9,973 bases of DNA from Thermoanaerobacterium sp. (GCA_029960905.1 JASBVU010000041.1:1-9973); one strand, 5' to 3'. Positions 1 to 7,027 are shown, numbered from the stretch's first letter. Numbers and translations are program-made. The notes: generated by a model not told the origin, from the letters alone.

Positions 1-184
1 CCGATGATATTACACTGCTATCTTTATTAATAATTCCCATCCTTAATTGCGAGGAATTATCCGCAAAGCTAAATGCCAGAAATATAAGAGGAATTAATAT
101 AGACAAAAGCATTAAAAATATATTGCTTTTCTTTCTTAACATCAATTTCAATGTATTCCTTGTCAATAATAATATATTTCTCAT
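1..184 (-). CDS. ABC-2 type transporter permease, second subunit (N-terminal part only)
   Basis: This gene begins at the ATG at 184-182 and runs off the left edge, so only about 61 residues are visible. They start MRNILLLTRNTLKLMLRKKS and continue into one hydrophobic segment at about residues 24-42, followed by a short polar stretch. A basic cytoplasmic N-terminus, a first membrane helix and then an outside domain is the layout of ABC-2 permeases, and the preceding gene has the same design. A good ribosome binding site (AAGGAGG, around 194-200) lies 9 nt upstream, inside the 3' end of the preceding permease gene, whose stop codon is only 2 nt away. Translational coupling is therefore likely. 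I infer a heteromeric exporter of one ATPase and two related permeases. The substrate cannot be read from this fragment. Confidence 0.8.
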   Translation of the reverse strand, partial: MRNILLLTRNTLKLMLRKKSNIFLMLLSILIPLIFLAFSFADNSSQLRMGIINKDSSVISS

Positions 185-186
185 GG

Positions 187-1305
187 TTAAAATGCCTCCT
201 TACTAAATAAGTAAGCCGATAATCCTACAAATAATGCGGCACATATGAGGTTAATCAGCAATGCGGTTGATACAAATGAATAATCGTTGCTGAATATGAT
301 TTGAAATATTGCGCTATTCGTCCATTTAACAGGTGATATGTTTGCTATCTGCATTAAAACTTTGCTGCTAATACTATCTATTGGAAAATATGATCCTCCC
401 AAAAATGCTATAAATGGAATAATTGCTGATATAATTCCGCTAGCCGTATTACCCTTTTTTATAATAAATCCCAGTCCAACGCCTATGCTTATCGAAAACA
501 ATATTTCACTTAATATCAATAGAAAGATAATACCAATATTTGAACCCCAGTAAGCCCCAAGAACGTACTTGCTGAACACAAAAACTATTGCTGACTGAAT
601 CAATAACGAAAAAGCAGTACCGAGAAGTTTTCCAGTTAATATCTCGTATTTTTTTGTGGGACTCGTCAAAATCCTGTTTCCAGTTTTTTTCGTCCTCTCA
701 CTGTCTATTGCATACACGCCACTTATTGAACCGTACAATATTATTAAGGTAAGCATTGTTACAGAATAATAGTCTTTTGACGTCGGTTGTCTATTTCTAT
801 CAAGTGATACCACATCGACAAAATTATAATTGCTATCAGCCGTTATATTTTTTAAAGCAAAAGGATTTGCCTTAGCTATTGCAGATATTGCTTTATCTCT
901 GTCAACAAAGGTTGAAAGCATACTTTCAACTATATTTGAATCGATACCATTTCTATCATTTTTATATGTAGTAATGTTATCGTTTTTTAAAACAATATAA
1001 TCAGAGTATTTTGCGTTTTTTATATCACTTATGCCCTGGTCTATATTTTTGATTTCTTTAAACTCTATCCCTATCTCTTTGCCTTTTTCTATAAAATTTT
1101 TAAAGCCAGCAGAGATTTCTTTGCTGCCATTGTCAGTATAAATCACTTTGACATCTTTTAATTTAAAATTGTTATTAAATGTATTTGAAAAAGCAAAACC
1201 CAGAATAATCATAAGCAGTATCGGAAATAAAACCATCATAGCCATTACTTTTTTGTCAGTTAAATTTTCTTTTATTTCTTTTGTCATAATCTTAAAAATT
1301 CTCAT
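187..1305 (-). CDS. ABC-2 type transporter permease
   Basis: This is a membrane subunit of an ABC exporter of 372 residues. It has a basic N-terminus, a first membrane helix at about residues 20-40, an extracytoplasmic domain of about 140 residues, and then five more hydrophobic segments (about 180-200, 225-250, 255-283, 288-310 and 348-370). This is the ABC-2 layout of NatB/YhgE-like and drug-export permeases. The frame is open back to a GTG at 1314, but I place the start at the ATG at 1305 because AGGTGG (1316-1311) sits 5 nt before it, and the GTG lies within that ribosome binding site. The ATPase gene ends 11 nt upstream and a second permease follows 2 nt downstream, so the three form one operon. 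Known members export drugs, lipids, sodium or peptides, and nothing here decides which. Confidence 0.88.
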   Translation of the reverse strand: MRIFKIMTKEIKENLTDKKVMAMMVLFPILLMIILGFAFSNTFNNNFKLKDVKVIYTDNGSKEISAGFKNFIEKGKEIGIEFKEIKNIDQGISDIKNAKYSDYIVLKNDNITTYKNDRNGIDSNIVESMLSTFVDRDKAISAIAKANPFALKNITADSNYNFVDVVSLDRNRQPTSKDYYSVTMLTLIILYGSISGVYAIDSERTKKTGNRILTSPTKKYEILTGKLLGTAFSLLIQSAIVFVFSKYVLGAYWGSNIGIIFLLILSEILFSISIGVGLGFIIKKGNTASGIISAIIPFIAFLGGSYFPIDSISSKVLMQIANISPVKWTNSAIFQIIFSNDYSFVSTALLINLICAALFVGLSAYLFSKEAF

Positions 1306-1316
1306 CGTACCCACCT

Positions 1317-2252
1317 CTAATCTCTTAGCTTTCTGCCAGTAAGCGTAAGAAATACGGTCTCTAAGTCCGGTGTCTGGCTCTCAACATTTTTAATCGGAAT
1401 ACTGTTTGATGTGAAATACAATATTATCTTATCAAGATTATTCACATCTTTTGAGCTTATAATTTTAACAACATTGTCGCTAATCTCTATATTTCTGACG
1501 CCATTTATTTCTTTTAATTTTCCTTCATTTATTCCTGTAACTGAGCCTACTGTTATCATAACTGTATTAACATCCGTAATTATCGACTCAAGCTCTTCTT
1601 TTGTTCCTTCTGCTATTATCTTTCCATGGTCTATTATGGATATCTTTGTACAAATCGCTTCGACTTCTTCCATGTAATGGCTTGTATATATGATCGTACT
1701 TCCCATCCTATTTAATTCTTTAACAGATTCAAGTATGTGGTTTCTGGACTGCGGGTCAATGCCAACTGTCGGTTCATCCATAATGACAAGCTTCGGTCTA
1801 TGTGCGATAGCACATGCGATATTAAGTCTTCTCTTCATGCCGCCGGAAAAATTTTTTGGCATTTCTCTTGCTTTATCCTCAAGGCCGACAAATTTTAAAG
1901 CCATCTCTACGCTTTCTTTTAATTCTTTACCTCTTAAGCCATACAGACTTGCAAAAAAGCTTACATTTTCATATGCTGATAAGTCTCCATATATCGCAAT
2001 ATCCTGTGGAACAATTCCTATATTTCTCTTTGTAAAATCGGGGTCACGCCTTATTTCTTTCCCAAACACATACACATTTCCCTTATCTATCTTTAAAAGT
2101 CCACAGATTATATTAATTGCTGTACTTTTACCAGCACCATTTGGTCCCAAAAAACCGTAAATCTCTCCTTCTTCAATTTCAAGATTCACATTGTCAAGTG
2201 CCACTAAATCTCCAAATCTTTTGGTTAGTCTCTCAAACCTCACAGCTTTCAT
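1317..2252 (-). CDS. ABC transporter ATP-binding protein (ABC-2 exporter type)
   Basis: This is the cytoplasmic ATPase that would drive the two permeases encoded downstream. All motifs are intact: Walker A GPNGAGKST (residues 36-44), Q-loop Q83, signature FSGGMKRR (135-142), Walker B LVIMDEPT (155-162), D-loop GIDP (164-167) and switch histidine H192. The 311 residues include a C-terminal extension after about residue 220 ending in the TPDLETVFLTLTG element, which is typical of the DrrA/NatA/CcmA group of export ATPases. The frame allows an ATG at 2258, but the ribosome binding site GGAG (2263-2260) would be only 1 nt from it. The ATG at 2252 has a normal 7 nt spacing, so I use that. It is the first gene of the operon, behind a promoter with a palindromic operator. 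Export of a drug or lipid is likely but not proven. Confidence 0.93.
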   Translation of the reverse strand: MKAVRFERLTKRFGDLVALDNVNLEIEEGEIYGFLGPNGAGKSTAINIICGLLKIDKGNVYVFGKEIRRDPDFTKRNIGIVPQDIAIYGDLSAYENVSFFASLYGLRGKELKESVEMALKFVGLEDKAREMPKNFSGGMKRRLNIACAIAHRPKLVIMDEPTVGIDPQSRNHILESVKELNRMGSTIIYTSHYMEEVEAICTKISIIDHGKIIAEGTKEELESIITDVNTVMITVGSVTGINEGKLKEINGVRNIEISDNVVKIISSKDVNNLDKIILYFTSNSIPIKNVESQTPDLETVFLTLTGRKLRD

Positions 2253-2322
2253 AGTCATTCTCCTTTAACTTTATCTTATACTACCATGATATAATAAAGT
2301 CTAATTCTTATGAAGTACATAA

Positions 2323-2350
2323 AGTCATTATTTTATATGACTTTAGTCAT
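2323..2350. promoter_or_regulatory. Putative repressor operator in the ABC operon promoter
   Basis: The plus strand reads ATGACT-TT-AGTCAT at 2337-2350, a 6+2+6 inverted repeat with perfect arms lying mainly in the -35/-10 spacer of the promoter. A third half-site, AGTCAT at 2323-2328, lies 8 nt away and overlaps the expected transcription start, so adjacent half-sites alternate in orientation. A TetR- or MarR-type repressor commonly binds such sites over the promoter of an exporter operon. No such regulator gene is in the window, so the binding protein is unknown. Confidence 0.5.
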
Positions 2351-2360
2351 ATTTAGACAA
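2332..2360 (-). promoter_or_regulatory. Promoter of the ABC exporter operon
   Basis: On the minus strand a -35 box TTGTCT (2360-2355) is followed after exactly 17 nt by a -10 box TATAAA (2337-2332). Transcription would start near 2325, leaving a leader of about 70 nt before the ATPase start at 2252. The -35 box overlaps the T-rich tail of the preceding terminator, so the upstream RNA ends where this operon's promoter begins. Confidence 0.6.
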
Positions 2361-2388
2361 AAACAAGAGACGGCTATTAACCGTCTCT
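2356..2388 (-). terminator. Intrinsic terminator of the structured RNA region
   Basis: An 8 bp perfect stem, AGAGACGG (2366-2373) with CCGTCTCT (2381-2388) and a 7-nt loop, is followed on the minus strand by the T-rich tail TGTTTTTGTC (2365-2356). The plus-strand side has no T run, so it acts on minus-strand transcripts. It ends whatever is transcribed across 2390-2867 and insulates the ABC promoter. Confidence 0.85.
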
Positions 2389-2418
2389 ATGATTATATTA
2401 TATAAAAAGGCTCACAAT

Positions 2419-2799
2419 GATCTTCGCTTCAGCCCATATAAATCTTTGCACACCTGTATTAAATCAAATCTTATGACTTAATACAAGCATCTCAAAACCT
2501 ATATAGACCTTTGCTCGACCATTATAAATACCTTAGAAACCTAATATAATCTCTCGACTATATTAGACCTCCAGCCTAAGTACAACGCTAAGCTATACAT
2601 TTGGCCTGCGGAACTTATAATGATCTTAGCTCGACTATAATACATCTCTTTTAACCTTATATTAATCCATGCGACTAATATAAAGCCTTACAAGACATAT
2701 TATAATCTGCCCTCCGACTGATATTGGACCATTAGATCCAATATCAATCTTTGGCCGATCATCTAAGAACTTTCGTCCTTAGATGATCTTGGCTCAACC
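2419..2799 (-). repeat. Degenerate 15-nt motif repeated about twelve times in the structured RNA
   Basis: A short purine-rich motif, roughly GGTCGAGCnAAGATC on the minus strand, recurs between or in the loops of the hairpins. Copies in minus-strand order lie at 2799-2785 (GGTTGAGCCAAGATC), 2760-2746 (GATCGGCCAAAGATT), 2718-2704, 2656-2642, 2636-2622 (AGTCGAGCTAAGATC), 2611-2597, 2576-2562, 2560-2546 (TAGTCGAGAGATTAT), 2520-2506 (GGTCGAGCAAAGGTC), about 2500-2489, 2454-2440 (GGTGTGCAAAGATTT) and 2434-2419. Some copies are weak. Spacings are often near multiples of 20-22 nt. The AT-rich stems between copies differ in sequence while the motif is kept. It is not a CRISPR: the copies are too short and diverged, and there are no spacers of constant length. 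Confidence 0.5.
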
Positions 2800-2835
2800 A
2801 TTGCGAACCTTACGATATTATATTGTCCTGATTAT

Positions 2836-2864
2836 AATATAATATACTTAAAAATATGTGGGAA
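2836..2864 (-). promoter_or_regulatory. Possible promoter of the structured RNA
   Basis: On the minus strand TTCCCA (2864-2859, 4 of 6 matches to TTGACA) is followed after 17 nt by TATATT (2841-2836, 5 of 6 matches to TATAAT). It lies just after the stop codon of the hydrolase gene and would start RNA near 2829. In such AT-rich DNA a match of this quality can arise by chance. Confidence 0.35.
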
Positions 2865-2867
2865 ATT

Positions 2868-3509
2868 TTAGGAATTTTTATAATTCAATGCGATTACATC
2901 TTTTCTGCCTTCTAAATAATTTCTGTCAATTTCAATTTCATTAGACTGTATTTTGCGTCCGCCTGTCATCTTCAAGAAATTATCCTCCGTCTCAATCGGC
3001 AAATTAACGTTGCTTGTCCTAAAGTGCATTGCAATGGTTAATTTTGGTTTAAGCTGTTCAACTACTTTTGCTGCCTGCCTGTCGTCAATTGTGTAATATC
3101 CTCCAATCGGCACCATCAATACATCAACATCGCCTATTTCTTTTACCATATCATCTGTAAGTATGTGTCCGAGATCTCCTGCATGGCATACTTTTACGCC
3201 ATCAGCTTCGATTACAAATATTATGTTCTTCCCTCTTTTAGCACCATGCTCATCATCGTGAAACACACTTACTCCTTTTATGTGGACGCCATTTACATCA
3301 TGCTCACCAGGAGTATTTACAATCTTAAAATTCCCCTTTACAGCTTTAAAGTAATTGTGATCAAAATGTGAATGAGACGATGTTACGATATCGGCTTCTG
3401 TCTCAGGCAGCGGATATCCTACAGTCTGGTCAAAAGGATCTGTCACTATGCTTATACCATTTTCTAATGTTATCTTGAAGCAGGAATGTCCAAAATACCG
3501 TATTTTCAT
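2868..3509 (-). CDS. Metal-dependent hydrolase, UPF0173 family (metallo-beta-lactamase fold)
   Basis: This cytoplasmic hydrolase of 213 residues has the metallo-beta-lactamase fold. The metal-binding motif HSHFDH is at residues 46-51 (H46, H48, D50, H51). Further likely ligands are H109 and D112 in CHAGDLGH (109 is within residues 108-115) and H162 in AMHF. The start MKIRYFGHSCF and the TDPF segment at 23-26 are characteristic of the UPF0173 group (UlaG-like fold), whose substrates are mostly unknown. Length is normal for the group. The ATG at 3509 is supported by AGGAGGTG 5 nt upstream. It lies 36 nt after the MutS-like gene and probably shares its transcript. The structured RNA follows directly downstream, and whether the two are linked in function is unknown. 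Confidence 0.9.
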   Translation of the reverse strand: MKIRYFGHSCFKITLENGISIVTDPFDQTVGYPLPETEADIVTSSHSHFDHNYFKAVKGNFKIVNTPGEHDVNGVHIKGVSVFHDDEHGAKRGKNIIFVIEADGVKVCHAGDLGHILTDDMVKEIGDVDVLMVPIGGYYTIDDRQAAKVVEQLKPKLTIAMHFRTSNVNLPIETEDNFLKMTGGRKIQSNEIEIDRNYLEGRKDVIALNYKNS

Positions 3510-3537
3510 ATTAACACCTCCTATTCCATATTATAAC

Positions 3538-3554
3538 ACATTATCTTATAATGT
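3538..3554. repeat. Short perfect inverted repeat between the MutS-like and hydrolase genes
   Basis: ACATTAT (3538-3544), a 3-nt spacer and ATAATGT (3548-3554) form a perfect 7+3+7 inverted repeat across the stop codon of the MutS-like gene. It has no T-run on either side, and its AT-only stem core would be a weak terminator. It could be a protein-binding site or chance in AT-rich DNA. A TATAAT-like sequence on the minus strand lies just downstream, but no convincing -35 box goes with it. Confidence 0.3.
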
Positions 3555-5297
3555 ATTAACATCATTGGCACGATTCATGGCTTTATCATAAATTTCTTCA
3601 GGATAGCCTAATAATCTCAATATCTTTATTGCATTTCTGCTTCTTGAAGGCCCTTTTTGCAAAAGATAATTAAATCGCACATCATTATCATCTACTTCTT
3701 CTTCAAAATGATAATTATCGTATATGTCTTTTACCAGATTCGTTAGCTCCATATCGTGGGTTGCAGCAACGACAAAGCAATTCTTGTTTGCTAAATACTT
3801 AAGAACTTCACAAGCTGCACTTACTCTTTCCACCGTATTAGTCCCTCTAAAAATTTCATCAAGTATGCACAACACGGTTACTTTTCCGCCTGTCGCATCA
3901 ATAATCCTTTTTAAGGATTTCGCTTCAACCATGAAATAGCTGTCACCACCAATTATATTGTCCAATGTCCCGATAGATGTCATGATATAGTAAAAGCTAG
4001 ATAAATATTCTTTCGATAGAACTGTATAAAAAGTTTGTGCAAATATAGCATTTATGCCTATCGTTTTTAAAAAAGTAGATTTGCCTGATGCATTTGAACC
4101 TGTCAGCAACACACCTCTGCCTGAAATCTCCAGTGAATTTGATATAGGATCTTTTAACAATGGATGGTATATATCAATTGCTTTAAAATGATATGGCAAA
4201 TCCTTGTCTAATACAGGGTTTGTGTAATACTTCAAGCTGCTTTTGTATGAAGCCAATGCAATATGCGCATCTAAGTTTCCAAGTTCAATATATACGGTAA
4301 GCAATTCATCTTTATATTTGTTAATCAAATTGATGGATCTATAAAAACTTTTTACTTCCACAAGAAACAAAATATTTATAAACGTAAAAATCCCTGTAGG
4401 ATCACCTCCTGATGAAGCTCTCTCAAAATTTTCAATCCATCTGATATTATTGTAAATTCTTTTAACTTTACTGAAAGCAGATTTTAATTTTGATAGGTCA
4501 TAAACTTCTTTTGTGATTCTAATGTTTATTATATCATTTGCACATTTCAATATTTTTGACATGTACTCAAAAACAATTATGCCTTCTAACAGTTTGTTTT
4601 TGGTGTTTGTATAAATCATTCCATTTATCATAATAAGGCCAATTATCAAAAGTATTCCAAACGCATGTGTAAAAGCAATGATGATTGGAGACAAAACAAC
4701 TAATATAGATAATATTTGTAAAATATAATATGTGGAAATCGGATTCTGATTTATCTTTATTCCTTGCATCAGGTAGTTTACAATATCCACATCATATTTT
4801 TTACCAATTCTATGCAAATGACTCTGTATAGATATTGCATAATCTTTATTTTCCATAAACCCTTCAATCACAGTATGACGCTTTTTTAATTCTCCCTCAT
4901 CAAACAAAAGATGCCTCAAAAGCGAATATAAACATTGCTGACCTGTAATTGACATGGTATGATCAAGTTTTCCAAAGACAAAGTCCATATCAAGATCATT
5001 CCAAGTAATATCATCTACATCCATTTTGTGAGTTTCATCCTTTTTTATTTCATCCCAAAGCCTTCGTATTGATTCAAAGTTTCGTCTTTCTTCTCTTTCG
5101 TTGCCCCAGTTTCTTTCTAATTCCTCTTTTATCTTTTTCCTAATTTTATTTTGCTGTACTTTGCTTACAGTTACCATGATAGCAATACCTGCAAAAGGCA
5201 TTATAAAAAACAGATGGTTCACTTGAAATCCTAACAGCAATCCACCACCAATAAGGATAATGTACAAAAGCTCTAAAATAAATTCTACACCTCTCAT
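3546..5297 (-). CDS. Membrane-anchored MutS-family ATPase (stand-alone MutS core and ATPase domains)
   Basis: The C-terminal part is a clear MutS-type ABC ATPase: Walker A GSNASGKST (400-408), the GDSYFMVEAKSLKRI segment (451-465) that matches the STFMVEM region of MutS, Walker B CILDEIFRGTN (477-487, with D480 and E481) and the histidine switch ATHDMELT (512-519). Residues about 95-390 resemble the helical lever/clamp region. The mismatch-reading N-terminal domain of true MutS is absent, as are the Smr and KOW parts of MutS2. Instead there are two hydrophobic segments at the N-terminus (about 5-23 and 27-45) and two more at about 190-230, so the protein probably sits in the membrane. Such proteins are annotated as MutS family but have no established repair role. 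The ATG at 5297 has GGAGG 7 nt upstream. It follows argS by 40 nt, across a terminator. Confidence 0.87.
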   Translation of the reverse strand: MRGVEFILELLYIILIGGGLLLGFQVNHLFFIMPFAGIAIMVTVSKVQQNKIRKKIKEELERNWGNEREERRNFESIRRLWDEIKKDETHKMDVDDITWNDLDMDFVFGKLDHTMSITGQQCLYSLLRHLLFDEGELKKRHTVIEGFMENKDYAISIQSHLHRIGKKYDVDIVNYLMQGIKINQNPISTYYILQILSILVVLSPIIIAFTHAFGILLIIGLIMINGMIYTNTKNKLLEGIIVFEYMSKILKCANDIINIRITKEVYDLSKLKSAFSKVKRIYNNIRWIENFERASSGGDPTGIFTFINILFLVEVKSFYRSINLINKYKDELLTVYIELGNLDAHIALASYKSSLKYYTNPVLDKDLPYHFKAIDIYHPLLKDPISNSLEISGRGVLLTGSNASGKSTFLKTIGINAIFAQTFYTVLSKEYLSSFYYIMTSIGTLDNIIGGDSYFMVEAKSLKRIIDATGGKVTVLCILDEIFRGTNTVERVSAACEVLKYLANKNCFVVAATHDMELTNLVKDIYDNYHFEEEVDDNDVRFNYLLQKGPSRSRNAIKILRLLGYPEEIYDKAMNRANDVNTL

Positions 5298-5307
5298 AAA
5301 AATTCCT

Positions 5308-5337
5308 CCATAAAAATAATAGGCGGTTTATCCGCCT
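5308..5337 (-). terminator. Intrinsic terminator after argS, overlapping the next ribosome binding site
   Basis: A 6 bp GC-rich stem (AGGCGG at 5321-5326, CCGCCT at 5332-5337, loop of 5) begins directly at the argS stop codon. It is followed on the minus strand by ATTATTTTTATGG, a T-rich but interrupted tail. The next gene's ribosome binding site GGAGG (5309-5305) comes straight after the tail, so read-through would feed the MutS-like gene. Partial termination is plausible. Confidence 0.7.
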
Positions 5338-7026
5338 TTACATTTTCTCTGGTGCTGTTATCTTCAGCATATCAAGTACGTTCTTTATTACAATTCTTGT
5401 AGCATCAATTAGAACTATCCTTGCTTTCATCAATTCTTCGTCAACGCCCCTCACCCTGCAGCTATTGTAAAAAGTATGAAACAGTGATGCCACATCAAGT
5501 ATATACCGTGTGATCCTGTGAGGAGCCATAGTATTTGCTGCTATTGTAATTTCTTCAGGCAGATATGCCAGTTTTTTAATCAAACTAATCTCTGTATCTT
5601 CACTCAACAATTTTAAGTTAACTTCTTTTAAATTATCTGTATCAATGCCATCTTCTTTTAATTGCCTTAATATAGAACATATTCTGGCATGGGCGTATTG
5701 AACGTAAAAAACTGGATTTTCATTTGACTGCTCTTTAGCTAAGTCCATATCAAAGTCAACAGCGCTGTCTGCTGAACGCATATTAAAGAAAAATCTTGCA
5801 GCATCTTTTCCAACTTCATCTATCAAATCTCTTAGCGTCACCATTTTGCCTGTCCTTTTGGACATCCTCACTACTTCTTTACCCTTCATAAGCCTTACAA
5901 GCTGCATCAAAAGCACATCAAGCTTATCAGGGTCAATACCCAGTGCTTTCATAGCACCTTTCATCGGTGCTACATGTCCATGATGATCGGCACCCCATAT
6001 ATCAATGACCCAATCAAAACCTCGTGTTACAAATTTATTCTTGTGGTACGCTATATCAGATGCTAAATATGTAGGAAAACCATTAGCCCTTACTAATACG
6101 TCGTCTTTTTCAGCGCCAAAAAGCGTCTCTTTAAACCAAAGAGCACCGTCTTTTTCATACGTATAACCTTTTCCCTTAAGTTCGTTTATGACTGATTCTA
6201 CCTCACCGCTTTCATGCAGTGTGTTTTCAGAAAACCATACGTCATATTTTATTCCGTATGCTTCAAGGTCCTCTTTAAGTTTATCTATGTTCTTTTTAAG
6301 GCCATACTGTATTAATGCCTTTCTCCTTTCTTCAGGATCTGCATCCTTGTACTTATCACCGTATAATTCTAAAAATTCTTTTGCCCTTTCAATTATATCA
6401 TCACCGTGATAACCGCCCTCAGGTACTTCTGCGTCTACACCCAATAATTGCAAATAGCGCGCTTCCAATGACAAGCCAAATTTTTCTATCTGATTGCCAG
6501 CATCGTTTATGTAAAACTCTCTCGTAACGTCGTATCCTGCATAGTCCAATATAGACGACAAGGCATCGCCTAATGCACCCCCTCTGGCATTCCCCATGTG
6601 CATAGGTCCAGTTGGATTTGCTGATACAAATTCTACTTGCACTCTTTTACCATTTCCAATATTCACTCTACCGTAATCTGGGCCTTTCTCTTTTATAAGC
6701 ATCAATGCTTCAACGTTATAATCATCATTCAAGTAAAAATTCATAAACCCTGGACCGGCTATTTCTACTTTTTCAATCATTGTCCCTTCAAGCTTAAGTC
6801 CATCTTTAATTATCTCAGCAATCTTTCTTGGCGGCATCTTTGCAGATTTAGCCATTATCATGGCTGTGTTTATAGCCAAATCTCCAAATTGTTTTTCTTT
6901 AGGCTCTTCTATTTCTACAGATGGAATTTCTTCAATATTTAAAAGACCATTCTTTTTTGCTTCCTCTATAGAGTTTATCACCATTTCAGTTATCTCATTT
7001 TTTACCTTTTGTACAATATTATCCAA
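5338..7026 (-). CDS. argS: Arginyl-tRNA synthetase
   Basis: This class I aminoacyl-tRNA synthetase attaches arginine to tRNA-Arg in the cytoplasm. In its 562 residues the tRNA-binding N-terminal domain covers about 1-95, the HIGH motif appears as HMGN (143-146, after SANPTGPM), and the KMSKS loop as MSKRT (388-392). The DALR anticodon-binding domain runs from about 440 to the end, with the usual C-terminus TAPEKM. Length is normal and no key residue is missing. The start codon is TTG at 7026-7024. The ribosome binding site GGGAGG lies inside the last codons of the upstream ywiB gene, 9 nt before the TTG, and that gene's TGA is only 1 nt away, so translation is probably coupled. A terminator follows immediately after the stop. 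Confidence 0.97.
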   Translation of the reverse strand: MDNIVQKVKNEITEMVINSIEEAKKNGLLNIEEIPSVEIEEPKEKQFGDLAINTAMIMAKSAKMPPRKIAEIIKDGLKLEGTMIEKVEIAGPGFMNFYLNDDYNVEALMLIKEKGPDYGRVNIGNGKRVQVEFVSANPTGPMHMGNARGGALGDALSSILDYAGYDVTREFYINDAGNQIEKFGLSLEARYLQLLGVDAEVPEGGYHGDDIIERAKEFLELYGDKYKDADPEERRKALIQYGLKKNIDKLKEDLEAYGIKYDVWFSENTLHESGEVESVINELKGKGYTYEKDGALWFKETLFGAEKDDVLVRANGFPTYLASDIAYHKNKFVTRGFDWVIDIWGADHHGHVAPMKGAMKALGIDPDKLDVLLMQLVRLMKGKEVVRMSKRTGKMVTLRDLIDEVGKDAARFFFNMRSADSAVDFDMDLAKEQSNENPVFYVQYAHARICSILRQLKEDGIDTDNLKEVNLKLLSEDTEISLIKKLAYLPEEITIAANTMAPHRITRYILDVASLFHTFYNSCRVRGVDEELMKARIVLIDATRIVIKNVLDMLKITAPEKM

Positions 7027-7027
7027 A

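Larger units (their letters stand above)
2355..2829 (-). ncRNA. Candidate large structured non-coding RNA, about 475 nt, class not recognised
   Basis: No open frame of useful length crosses this stretch, but the minus strand folds into a chain of hairpins. The strongest, by plus coordinates, are 2757-2788 (14 bp stem, GAAA loop), 2717-2748 (14 bp, 4-nt loop), 2655-2685 (13 bp, 5-nt loop), 2541-2566 (10 bp, 6-nt loop) and 2453-2487 (13 bp, 9-nt loop). Weaker ones lie at 2815-2845, 2615-2640, 2573-2594 and 2497-2529. The eight non-Watson-Crick pairs in the five best stems are all G-U on the minus strand and would be A-C on the plus strand, which fixes the functional strand. A strong terminator ends the region. 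The 5' end is uncertain: a weak promoter would start near 2829, or the RNA may be a long 3' tail of the upstream hydrolase message. Size and ornate structure recall OLE, ROOL or GOLLD RNAs, but I cannot match it to any of them. Confidence 0.65.

Noticed and set aside
1411..2160. Plus-strand open frames opposite the ABC ATPase
   Set aside because: They are antisense shadows of a gene with all ABC motifs intact, lack ribosome binding sites and resemble no family.
2419..2799. CRISPR array or tandem-repeat satellite
   Set aside because: The repeated motif is only about 15 nt, strongly diverged and unevenly spaced, and the sequences between copies form self-complementary stems rather than unique spacers.
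2355..2829. OLE RNA
   Set aside because: Not firmly excluded, but OLE usually lies near its own membrane protein gene and the exonuclease VII/isoprenoid/argR/recN cluster, and I recognise none of its conserved blocks here. A covariance-model search would settle it.
2341..2867. Remnant of an insertion sequence or MITE
   Set aside because: There are no flanking terminal inverted repeats or target duplications that I can see, no transposase fragment, and the stem mismatches show strand-specific G-U bias.
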